From the NCBI GenBank assembly GCA_018814245.1, contig JAHIZN010000270.1:1-11236 (forward strand): a DNA stretch of 11,236 nucleotides, read 5' to 3'. Shown piece after piece: positions 1 to 6,706 of the stretch. The notes under the pieces were generated by a model. It saw only the letters and a list, made by a program, of their open reading frames with translations. It was not told where the DNA came from and did not search any database. Every line of letters starts with the position of its first letter. The first letter of the stretch is position 1. Made by a program: the position numbers and the translations under genes. This DNA comes from a bacterium (GTDB taxonomy: Bacteria; UBA9089; CG2-30-40-21).

Positions 1-243
1 AATTTCATGAAATCTGGTTTTATCATGCCATATTTCATAAATATACCCTATAGACAAAGCCAGAATATTCTCCAAAAAGTCTTCTTGATAGATACAATAG
101 TGGTGCAGTCTATCCCACTCATCTGCTGGAATATCTAAATCTGCAAACCTTAAATGTTCAAAGGAATTCCAAATATAATCCCGTTCCTTTTCAGATATAT
201 CAAGAAAATCAAGAAAGGTTTTTTGAAGTATACTAAAAGACAT
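1..243 (-). CDS. Hypothetical protein, N-terminal part (runs off the window edge)
   Basis: An open frame of 81 codons reads leftwards from an ATG at 243 to the window edge without a stop. The product begins MSFSILQKTFLDFLDISEKE and is acidic and rich in aromatic residues; no signal peptide or membrane segment is visible, so it is probably cytoplasmic. I do not recognise the family. A GGAG lies 12 bases before the ATG, a little far. A GTG at 261 is in frame but has AAGGA almost touching it, so the ATG is preferred. A good promoter lies upstream at 361-389. The same frame continues upstream across a single TAA into a short ATG-started peptide, so the true start may have been at 300, with a nonsense mutation since. 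That it is a real gene is inferred from the promoter, the open frame and its plausible composition. Confidence 0.55.
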   Translation of the reverse strand, partial: MSFSILQKTFLDFLDISEKERDYIWNSFEHLRFADLDIPADEWDRLHHYCIYQEDFLENILALSIGYIYEIWHDKTRFHEI

Positions 244-270
244 TAAATCACTATTCTCCACATCCTTAAA

Positions 271-300
271 TTAGTCCGCCTTGGGTAATTCCGTGGGCAT
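271..300 (-). other. Short in-frame leader ORF (9 codons) or disrupted gene start
   Basis: An ATG at 300 starts the peptide MPTELPKAD, ending at TAA (271-273). An AAGGG-type ribosome site lies about 10 bases upstream. The frame is the same as that of the gene starting at 243, and no other stop lies between them: the codons after the TAA read FKDVENSDL and then the ATG. It is either a leader peptide or the original N-terminus cut by one stop codon. The second would explain the weak spacing at the ATG at 243. Confidence 0.3.
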
Positions 301-360
301 AATATTAAATCACCCTTTTTATCAATTTTTCAGTTTTATATCCCACTTTTTCTTGATTAA

Positions 361-389
361 ATTATACAACTTATTTTGCAATTTGTCTA
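361..389 (-). promoter_or_regulatory. Sigma70-type promoter reading leftwards
   Basis: On the minus strand there is TAGACA (389 to 384, five of six consensus bases), a 17-base spacer, and a perfect TATAAT (366 to 361). Transcription would start near 354 and read into the leader ORF at 300 and the gene at 243. No other gene lies downstream on this strand within the window. Confidence 0.6.
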
Positions 390-445
390 CTATTATTTTT
401 TTTTGGTTGTGGCTAAGATGTGATGGATTGGTCGCTAATAAATTG

Positions 446-474
446 TTGACTTTTGGATGAGTGTGATGTAAAAT
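446..474 (+). promoter_or_regulatory. Sigma70-type promoter for comEC
   Basis: TTGACT (446-451) and TAAAAT (469-474) each match five of six consensus bases and are separated by 17 bases. The expected start site is near 481, just before MITE copy 1 (492-618). The comEC messenger would therefore carry the whole element in an approximately 185-base leader. Assignment to comEC rests on orientation and on the lack of another gene between. Confidence 0.55.
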
Positions 475-491
475 GTAAATATTAAGGAAGA

Positions 492-618
492 TCGACAGGC
501 TGTTACGGAATAGTAATTCGACACGAGAAACATACAGTATGTTGTGCTAATCTCATCAGCAGGCATTATATATGGTATGGTGTTGTCACTGATTATCAGT
601 TCCGTAACAGCCTGCCGA
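492..618 (+). mobile_element. MITE-like element, copy 1 (127 bp, no transposase)
   Basis: The ends are inverted repeats: 492-510 (core ACAGGCTGTTACGGAA) pairs with 600-618 with one mismatch. The complete unit occurs again at 7663-7789 in reverse orientation, aligning without gaps at 107 of 127 positions (84%). There is no room for a transposase, and no clear target duplication is seen at either copy. This fits a miniature inverted-repeat transposable element mobilised in trans. The long terminal pairing would make a stable hairpin if transcribed, and the promoter at 446-474 suggests that it is, in the comEC leader. The parent transposon family is not identifiable here. Confidence 0.8.
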
Positions 619-657
619 ATAATCTTGCAAACCAAGGAGACTATCCGACTAATGCCC

Positions 658-662
658 GGAGG
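658..662 (+). promoter_or_regulatory. Ribosome binding site of comEC (decides the start)
   Basis: GGAGG lies 5 bases before the ATG at 668 but only 2 bases before the in-frame GTG at 665, so the ATG is the better start. The ATG at 663 is out of frame and meets a stop at once. Confidence 0.7.
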
Positions 663-667
663 ATGTG

Positions 668-2887
668 ATGAATACAATGCCTCTTTTTTCCACAGCTATT
701 GCCTACATTATAGGCATTGTGTTGGGAAGATATATCCACATTGAAATAGGTTGGATATGTGGCATTTGTCTGATTCTCATCTACCTGTCCTTTGTACTTT
801 CAAAGGGCAAAAATCATCTCCTTTTATTAACAGCCCTGATGATAGGCTGGCCATTTTATGCCATGGATTCCCGTCTTCTTCCTGCAAATCACATCAGTCA
901 TTTCACGGGCCATAAGGGAACGATTATTGGTAACATCATTGATCATCCTCAAATATATGGAGGTAATGCCTCTGGCAGAGGCAGCACCTCTAACAGCGGC
1001 AGGACTCGATTTACCTTAGAGGCAGAATCGATTGTAGGGACAGGTTCCAAACCTGTCCTTAAAACATGTGGCAGGGTTCAGGTTACCCTGTCATGGATAG
1101 ACAGCCGATTCAAATACAGGGACAAGATTCTATTAACCGGAGAATTACAACAACCCTTTTCCCTGAAAAATCCCGGCGGATTTGACTATCGCCAGCACCT
1201 TGCTCACCAGAAAATACTTGTTACCTGCCGGATACAAGGGGATACCCGGACGCCAGTAAAAAGGATTGGACAGACAAGGATAAATCCGATAATAACATTT
1301 TCTGCCATGATAAAAGGCTATGCAGTAAAGAGCATCTACCAATTGCTTCCAGAGCCGCAGTCATATTTTTTGGATGGCGTTATTCTTGGAAACCGTACCT
1401 ATCTGCCAAAGAATATTCAGGAATGGTTTGCAGATACCGGCACACTGCACATCCTTGCTGTTTCAGGTATGAATGTAGCCTTGGTTGTTGTTACCTTTTT
1501 CTTCTTTTTTCGTCTGCTTAAGATAAATAAGAGGCTTGCCTATTTATTAAATATCCCTGTAGTAATCATATTCTGTCTTGTAACCGGCTGTGTGCCCTCA
1601 GTTTTGAGGGCATCCCTGATGGCGATTATCTTCCTGATTAGCCGCAATCTTTTAGAAAGGGACATAAACATCTATCAGATAATCGGATTGGCAGCATTAA
1701 TCTGTCTTGTCCCATGTCCACAGATGGTTTTTGATTTGAGTTTTCAGCTTTCATTCCTGGCTGTTTTGGGAATTGTTTATTTTACCCAGGTAATATCTGA
1801 CAAGTGGCTATTTTTTCTACCCAAATGGCTTTCACTAACAATTGCCACCACACTTGGTGCTCAATTAGCAACCACCCCGCTTTTATCCTATTATTTTCAC
1901 AAGATGTCCCTTATCTCTCTTGTAAGCAATGCTATTGTTGTTCCTCTGGTAGGACTGATTACCCCTCTTGGATTAATAAGTTTTGGGGTAAACATAGTCT
2001 CGTACAAATTAGCTTGGCTGATTGCATACCTCAATTCCTTCCTGATTACCCTTTTATTAGCCTGTGTCGAATTCTTTGCCTCAATTCCCTATGCCTGCAT
2101 CCCGGTGGCAACACCCTCGCTCATGGATATTGTCACCTATTATCTGGTATTGATAACAATAAGGCATGTGGACAAAATAGGCTGGAGAAATGCTGGATTA
2201 ATCTGCTTGATAGCAGCAAACCTTTTCCTCTGGGAACAGGTTATAGGCAGAGACAGGGATGGGCTTACAGCTACATTCCTTGATATAGAAAAAGGGAGTG
2301 TAGCCTGTCTTGAGTTTGAAGACGGTAAAAAAATGCTGATTAATACCAATGCCAAAGAATGGGACATGGAAAATATTGTTTTACCATTTCTTCAAGGGTT
2401 CGGGATAAAAACGATTGATGTAGCGATAGGAGATACAGGAGCATTGGACAAAAAAATTAAGATAGGGTTGAAACTGGGGAAAGATTTTCCTTGTGGCAGG
2501 ATTATTGGATGCGGGAGGGAGAATGAGGCAACACCTCTGACAATTGTTACGGATTCCAGAGGCATCCGGATAGACTATGGCAGGGTCAGATTTTTATTTC
2601 CAATCTCTCCATTATCAAAAAGGGTCAGGGAGTTTTCTGGCCTGGTGGGAAGCGAGGGTGAACTGCATGGATGTCAGATTGACCCATCAGGCAAGCGGAC
2701 TATTCTCAATGTTCCCACAAATAGAATTGCTAAGGAATTGGAACACAAGGTGAATGCAGGGATAGTGGTGATAAATCAGGGTTGTAAATGGCAGGGCAAC
2801 AAGAACCCACACATCTTCAGAATCAAGGAAAAAGGGGCAGCAATAATTACAACAAATGGTGAGGAAGTAAGGGTGAGGGGACATTAG
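668..2887 (+). CDS. comEC: ComEC/Rec2 family DNA-uptake channel protein
   Basis: ComEC forms the inner-membrane channel through which one strand of incoming DNA enters the cytoplasm during natural transformation. The product has 739 residues from the ATG at 668 (740 from the GTG at 665), a normal length. Hydrophobic helices open the protein (about 6-65), followed by a soluble OB-type region (about 75-200). The competence domain spans about 230-525, with the conserved stretch TGTLHILAVSGMN (258-270) and many membrane helices, including GCVPSVLRASLMAI. A C-terminal metallo-beta-lactamase-like domain (about 533-735) starts with ATFLDIEKGS but has lost the usual metal-binding His/Asp motif: GDTGALDKK stands where HxHxDH is expected. 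Two perfect palindromes lie in the coding sequence of the OB region. The gene stands alone, converging on guaA. Other pil/com genes are not in the window, so actual competence is not shown. Confidence 0.93.
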   Translation: MNTMPLFSTAIAYIIGIVLGRYIHIEIGWICGICLILIYLSFVLSKGKNHLLLLTALMIGWPFYAMDSRLLPANHISHFTGHKGTIIGNIIDHPQIYGGNASGRGSTSNSGRTRFTLEAESIVGTGSKPVLKTCGRVQVTLSWIDSRFKYRDKILLTGELQQPFSLKNPGGFDYRQHLAHQKILVTCRIQGDTRTPVKRIGQTRINPIITFSAMIKGYAVKSIYQLLPEPQSYFLDGVILGNRTYLPKNIQEWFADTGTLHILAVSGMNVALVVVTFFFFFRLLKINKRLAYLLNIPVVIIFCLVTGCVPSVLRASLMAIIFLISRNLLERDINIYQIIGLAALICLVPCPQMVFDLSFQLSFLAVLGIVYFTQVISDKWLFFLPKWLSLTIATTLGAQLATTPLLSYYFHKMSLISLVSNAIVVPLVGLITPLGLISFGVNIVSYKLAWLIAYLNSFLITLLLACVEFFASIPYACIPVATPSLMDIVTYYLVLITIRHVDKIGWRNAGLICLIAANLFLWEQVIGRDRDGLTATFLDIEKGSVACLEFEDGKKMLINTNAKEWDMENIVLPFLQGFGIKTIDVAIGDTGALDKKIKIGLKLGKDFPCGRIIGCGRENEATPLTIVTDSRGIRIDYGRVRFLFPISPLSKRVREFSGLVGSEGELHGCQIDPSGKRTILNVPTNRIAKELEHKVNAGIVVINQGCKWQGNKNPHIFRIKEKGAAIITTNGEEVRVRGH
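967..983. repeat. Palindrome inside comEC (8-bp stem)
   Basis: TGCCTCTG (967-974) and CAGAGGCA (976-983) form a perfect inverted repeat around one base. It encodes part of a Gly/Ser/Asn-rich stretch (about residues 100-113) that looks like a linker in the OB region. Confidence 0.5.
1038..1058. repeat. REP-like palindrome inside comEC (9-bp stem)
   Basis: GGACAGGTT (1038-1046) and AACCTGTCC (1050-1058) are perfectly complementary around a 3-base loop. It is preceded by TGTAG, and a comparable hairpin near 10552-10574 is preceded by TGTAGC. Short GTAG-plus-palindrome units of this kind are common dispersed repeats in some bacterial genomes. Here the unit keeps the comEC frame open and encodes about residues 125-132. 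Confidence 0.45.
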
Positions 2888-3027
2888 AAAATTGCGGCCT
2901 GTGAAGTAGGAATTAACCACGGAGACACGGAGAATTACAGAAGTTAGATGTCAGAAATCCTGTCGCTGTCATCTGTTTTCTCCGTGACCTCTGTGTCTCT
3001 GTGGTTCATATTAAAAAATTGCGACCT
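2883..3027. repeat. Intergenic inverted repeat between converging comEC and guaA, possible bidirectional terminator
   Basis: The left arm (2914-2934, core CCACGGAGACACGGAGAA) pairs imperfectly with the right arm (2978-3008), which has about ten extra bases of the same CACGGAG-like pattern. Outside the arms is an imperfect direct repeat, 2883-2900 against 3010-3027 (16 of 18 identical, ending TTGCGGCCT and TTGCGACCT). The first copy contains the comEC stop codon. Both flanking genes end here, so a transcribed hairpin could stop transcription from both sides. CCACGGAGACACGGAG-type repeats are, from general knowledge, widely dispersed in environmental bacterial genomes. Confidence 0.6.
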
Positions 3028-3048
3028 AAATTCTAGGATACTATCCAC

Positions 3049-4581
3049 TTATTCCCACTCAATTGTACCGGGCGGCTTTGAGGTAATATCATATACTACC
3101 CTGTTTATCCTTGGAACCTCATTAACAATACGATTAGATATGATACTCAGGAGATCGTGAGATAATGGTGCCCAATCAGCGGTCATAGCATCCTGACTGA
3201 TTACTGCTCGAATGGCAACAACATTTTCGTATGTCCTTTTATCGCCCATAACACCCACTGTTTTTATTGGCAAAAAGACCCCAAAAACCTGCCAAATATC
3301 CCGATAAATTCCAGCGTTGTTTATTTCTTCAATAATAATGGCATCTGCATCCCTTAAGGTATCAAGTTTCATTTTATCTATTGATCCAAGGATCCTTACT
3401 GCTAATCCTGGTCCAGGGAATGGGTGTTGCCAGATAATCTCATTCGGCATGCCCATTTCTTTGGCTATTACCCTGACCTCATCCTTGAACAATTCCCGAA
3501 ATGGCTCAATCAGCTTGAGTTTCATCCTCTTGGGCAGCCCGCCTACATTATGATGGGTTTTAATTATAGCAGATGGTCCCTTGGCAGACACACTCTCAAT
3601 CACATCCGGATACAATGTGCCCTGGGCAAGAAAGGCAGCACCCTCAAGTCTTTTTGCCTCTTCCTCAAATATCCTGATAAACTCTCTGCCAATTATCTTT
3701 CGTTTCTTTTCCGGAGAGGCAACGCCCTTCAGCTTATTCAAAAACCTTTCCTCTGCATCAACAAAATCCATATTAATATGATAGTCATCTTGAAATGTTT
3801 TTATAACTTTTGCAACCTCACCCTTTCGTAACAGCCCATTATTAACAAAGATACAGGTAAGTTGATCGCCGATAGCCTCTCGTAACAGCACTGCTACAGC
3901 AGAGGAATCAATCCCGCCGCTCAGGGCACAGATAACCTTTTCCTTACCCACCCTTGCACGAATATCTTCCACTGACTCCTTGATAAAGGAGGACATTGTC
4001 CATGAACCACTGCATTTGCATATCTTAAACAAAAAGTTTTTTAATATATTAATGCCATACTCAGTATGTGCTACCTCTGGATGGAACTGAACACCATAAA
4101 GATTCTCTTTTCCACGAATAGCTGTATAAGGGGCATTTTCTGTTTTTGCCAGCACAGTAAACCCTTCAGGCAATCTTGCTGCCTGATCCCCATGACTCAT
4201 CCAAACCGATAGATTTGTTGGAATTTCAGAGAAAAGCTCATCAGACTTTGTAACAGTCATCTCTGAGCGTCCATATTCTCTTTTACTGGCTTGTATAATC
4301 TCACCGCCAAGGCTTTGCACCATCCATTGCAGCCCATAACATATTCCAAGTATCGGCAAATCATATTGGAACATCTCAGGGTTACCGCAAGGTGCCTGCT
4401 CATCATAAACACTGGCAGGCCCGCCAGAAAGAATAATGCCCTTAATTCCTTTAATGTCCTTAATCTCTGTATCAAAGGGCAATATCTCACAATACACATT
4501 CATCTCCCGTATTCTGCGGGCAATCAGTTGAGTATATTGTGAACCAAAATCCAGAACAATTATCATCTCATTGTGTTTCAA
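3049..4581 (-). CDS. guaA: GMP synthase (glutamine-hydrolysing)
   Basis: GuaA converts XMP to GMP using ATP and glutamine, the last step of guanine nucleotide synthesis, in the cytoplasm. The 510 residues contain an N-terminal class I glutamine amidotransferase (about 7-190) with catalytic Cys81 in LGICYGLQWM and His167/Glu169 in FHPEV. Next come the ATP pyrophosphatase domain with P-loop SGGIDSS (221-227) and the C-terminal dimerisation domain ending SKPPGTIEW. All expected motifs are intact. The start is a TTG at 4581, because GGAGG (4591-4595) lies 9 bases upstream of it. The first in-frame ATG (codon 6) has no ribosome site. The gene follows the ABC-3C ATPase after 122 bases, in which a perfect TTGACA -35 (4688 to 4683) is visible without a convincing -10. 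It may have its own promoter or be read from upstream. Confidence 0.97.
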   Translation of the reverse strand: MKHNEMIIVLDFGSQYTQLIARRIREMNVYCEILPFDTEIKDIKGIKGIILSGGPASVYDEQAPCGNPEMFQYDLPILGICYGLQWMVQSLGGEIIQASKREYGRSEMTVTKSDELFSEIPTNLSVWMSHGDQAARLPEGFTVLAKTENAPYTAIRGKENLYGVQFHPEVAHTEYGINILKNFLFKICKCSGSWTMSSFIKESVEDIRARVGKEKVICALSGGIDSSAVAVLLREAIGDQLTCIFVNNGLLRKGEVAKVIKTFQDDYHINMDFVDAEERFLNKLKGVASPEKKRKIIGREFIRIFEEEAKRLEGAAFLAQGTLYPDVIESVSAKGPSAIIKTHHNVGGLPKRMKLKLIEPFRELFKDEVRVIAKEMGMPNEIIWQHPFPGPGLAVRILGSIDKMKLDTLRDADAIIIEEINNAGIYRDIWQVFGVFLPIKTVGVMGDKRTYENVVAIRAVISQDAMTADWAPLSHDLLSIISNRIVNEVPRINRVVYDITSKPPGTIEWE

Positions 4582-4590
4582 GATAAATTA

Positions 4591-4595
4591 CCTCC
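4591..4595 (-). promoter_or_regulatory. Ribosome binding site of guaA (supports the TTG start)
   Basis: GGAGG on the minus strand is spaced 9 bases from the TTG at 4581 and 24 bases from the first in-frame ATG. The TTG is therefore the likely initiation codon. Confidence 0.7.
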
Positions 4596-4703
4596 ATTGT
4601 ATTGCATAAATGTTGAGACAGCAGAAAGCAAGCAACAACCCAATCCACAAAGGATACCTTAAATGATAGCTCAATCAAAATGTGTCAATTTTATAAGAGT
4701 GTT

Positions 4704-6470
4704 CTAAAAACCTACTCCAAATAATCTTCCACTATCATCTTTATCGTGTAGTTCTAAGCAGATTTCATTATCAGAGAAATCCACTATTTGATCATTTTCA
4801 TCCCTTGGCAAGTCAGTGTCAATCAGTGTAAAGATATATTGGATATTATGCTCCCTGCATATTTTCTTTACTTGTTGCAATAAACTGTTTTTCTTTCTAT
4901 CGTCAAGACCTTCTAACGCTCCGTCATGATAAACAAATCTAAAGAAAGAATTTTTTGAATAATGAATTAAGATAGACAAATCAAATGCCATACAAAGTAA
5001 TTTCCCATAGGTTGTTCCTTCGCCTTCTGCTGTAACTTCTAAATCTCTTGGACTTTGACAGTCTGCACTGAAATCAACATTGCCTTCTTTGTTTTGAGCA
5101 ATAGATATAATGGCAGGGACATTTAACACAGCACTAATAATTGAATTAAAAGTTTTTCTTATTTCAGCATGTTTTTGTTCACCTATTAAATTTCTAATCT
5201 CCCTTGCTTTATTTTCTAGGGCGTCTTTTATTTTCTTTAACCCATCTTCTTTTTCACCCACAATATCCATTGCTTTTAATTTATCTTCCAAACGCATTAT
5301 TTCTGCCACTATCGATGCTAATTGTTTTTGAATCTCCTTAAATTTAGCATAGCTATCTTTTTCCGTTAAATAAGACAACAGCTCTTCTTTTCTATTTTCT
5401 AAGACCCTCAATTCGTTGTTGACAGATTGTTGCTCTTCTTTTAATTGCTGTAGATTTTCTTTTAAGAACTTGTTCCTTTCTTGCGTAATTGATTCATTGA
5501 AATTAATTAATTGCTGGTAATTACGCATTAAGTTGTCAGGAAAATAGATTTCAACCTCTTTGTATATCCTTATTAATTCATTTAAGTTAATAGAATTTAC
5601 ACCCAATGATAGCGAATGGTTAATCTTGTTAATCTCCCAATCAATACTATATCTTTGAGTGTTTAGGGTTTGAATTTTTGTATCAATATTTTCTACAAGT
5701 TCTTGGTTGATATTTTTATCTTTTTCAAAAAAATTAAACCTATTAATCTGTTCTTCTGTTTTTTGCTGTTCATCTTTTTTTATATCAAGAAGCCCTTGCA
5801 TTTTATCTTTTTCCTTAGTATCTATTTGAGCCTCTGTTCGGAGAATATGTATTTGTTGCTTTAATTCATTTTGCGCATCTTCTAAATCTGTTTTTTGCCT
5901 TACTATCTCACTATCAAAACCAAGCATATTAAACATCATTGGTTTCCAGTCTTTATCTCTGCCCTTAAATTTGTTTAATTTAAAAACATCCAAAAAATCC
6001 TGCTGTGTCCGTAAAAAATAGGTAATCATCGTTCTGTATTGCCAATTTCTCAATACATCAAATCCTAAGTATTCATTTAACCTTTCTTTAGCTTTATCAA
6101 AAGGTAAATCTTCTTCATCCCAGTCAAAATCTTGCTTAAAACCATCAGACTTAAAATCATTTAGTTTAAAGGATATTTTGGTGGGATTATCAGCACCTCG
6201 TCTGATAATTAGATAATCCCAATTGTTTAATAATAACTCTGCAAAGAATATCTGTCCTCTAAAAACACTTTTGCCTAATAAGTGTTTTGTTTTGTCAAAT
6301 TTCTTAAGCAATAAAAAATCAATTACATCAATTAATGCTGACTTACCTAAATTGTGAGTATCTTTTTCTTTTTTTGATTTATCAAAAATTCTACCAATAA
6401 TAACATTAAAATCTTCATTAAACTCAATATTCTTAAATTGCTTATTGGCATATATCTTGCTAATTTTCAT
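4704..6470 (-). CDS. ABC-three-component system ATPase, DUF2326 family
   Basis: The 588-residue protein has the SMC/RecN-like layout of a split ATP-binding head around a coiled coil. The Walker A half is VIIGR followed, after an unusually long insert, by HNLGKSALIDVIDFLL (39-54). The middle (about 190-435) is Glu/Lys/Gln-rich coiled coil with a break near 280-325. The C-terminal head carries a signature-like region (GEGTTYGKLLCMAFDLSIL, about 483-501) and a Walker B/D-loop region FVYHDGALEGLDDR (512-525), typical of DUF2326. DUF2326 ATPases are the core of predicted ABC-3C conflict systems, where ATP-driven sensing of DNA or nucleoprotein is thought to license an effector. The start ATG overlaps the end of the preceding gene by 11 bases, with GAGG 10 bases upstream, implying coupled translation. 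It is clearly AT-rich (15-16 G+C per 60 bases in two lines counted). Family assignment is firm; the trigger is unknown. Confidence 0.88.
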   Translation of the reverse strand: MKISKIYANKQFKNIEFNEDFNVIIGRIFDKSKKEKDTHNLGKSALIDVIDFLLLKKFDKTKHLLGKSVFRGQIFFAELLLNNWDYLIIRRGADNPTKISFKLNDFKSDGFKQDFDWDEEDLPFDKAKERLNEYLGFDVLRNWQYRTMITYFLRTQQDFLDVFKLNKFKGRDKDWKPMMFNMLGFDSEIVRQKTDLEDAQNELKQQIHILRTEAQIDTKEKDKMQGLLDIKKDEQQKTEEQINRFNFFEKDKNINQELVENIDTKIQTLNTQRYSIDWEINKINHSLSLGVNSINLNELIRIYKEVEIYFPDNLMRNYQQLINFNESITQERNKFLKENLQQLKEEQQSVNNELRVLENRKEELLSYLTEKDSYAKFKEIQKQLASIVAEIMRLEDKLKAMDIVGEKEDGLKKIKDALENKAREIRNLIGEQKHAEIRKTFNSIISAVLNVPAIISIAQNKEGNVDFSADCQSPRDLEVTAEGEGTTYGKLLCMAFDLSILIHYSKNSFFRFVYHDGALEGLDDRKKNSLLQQVKKICREHNIQYIFTLIDTDLPRDENDQIVDFSDNEICLELHDKDDSGRLFGVGF

Positions 6471-6705
6471 GTCCCTTTAACCTCAAAGAGTCTAAGTTTG
6501 AGATATACTCAATTTTATCTAACAAAAACAAAAAAGAGTTTGCATATAAGAAAACTTCTTTTGCACTTTCACTGGTCTGGTTAATTAAACTGCTTAATAA
6601 TTCACTATAGGTTACAATTTCTTTTTGTTTCAGTTCCTGGATAATCAGTCCTGCTATATTTATAATCGATAATTTTGGATTAGTATGTTTATCCGGTTTT
6701 AACAT
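6460..6705 (-). CDS. ABC-three-component system middle component (MC6-like)
   Basis: This small protein of 81 residues begins MLKPDKHTNPKLSIINIAG. The N-terminal PDKH motif, the following hydrophobic helix and the later FLFLLDKIEYI segment match what I recall of the MC6 family of small, winged-helix-like middle components of ABC-3C systems. These are thought to link the ATPase to the effector. The position supports this: one base separates its ATG from the TAA of the nuclease gene, and its 3' end overlaps the ATPase start by 11 bases. The three products are therefore probably made together. The ribosome site is weak (AGGAAG 11 bases upstream, or a nearer GAAG), consistent with translational coupling. 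The exact MC subfamily is from memory; the middle-component role is better supported by context than by sequence alone. Confidence 0.78.
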   Translation of the reverse strand: MLKPDKHTNPKLSIINIAGLIIQELKQKEIVTYSELLSSLINQTSESAKEVFLYANSFLFLLDKIEYISNLDSLRLKGHEN

Positions 6706-6706
6706 A

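Noticed and set aside
492..618. A direct target-site duplication around the 127-bp elements.
   Set aside because: Flanks of the two copies show no matching direct repeat beyond one or two bases, so no duplication is claimed.
435..677. An open frame crosses MITE copy 1 on the minus strand and a matching frame (7616-7906, plus) crosses copy 2, giving related peptides (RQAVTELI...YSVTAC).
   Set aside because: Across 42 aligned codons, 14 amino acids differ with only about 20 base changes in the whole element, so the frame is not under coding selection. The similarity reflects shared DNA only.
1804..2283. A 159-residue frame overlapping comEC on the same strand.
   Set aside because: It lies within the conserved competence domain of comEC in a different frame and has a Cys/Ser/His-rich composition typical of a shadow.
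2883..3027. Possible CRISPR-like repeats (CACGGAG units).
   Set aside because: The units are a few short degenerate copies in an inverted arrangement with no regular spacers, and no cas genes are present.
4582..4703. A full promoter for guaA built on the perfect TTGACA at 4688-4683.
   Set aside because: At 16-18 bases downstream there is no acceptable -10 (CATTTA). TATCAT is only 14 bases away, so the site is left as a -35 half only.
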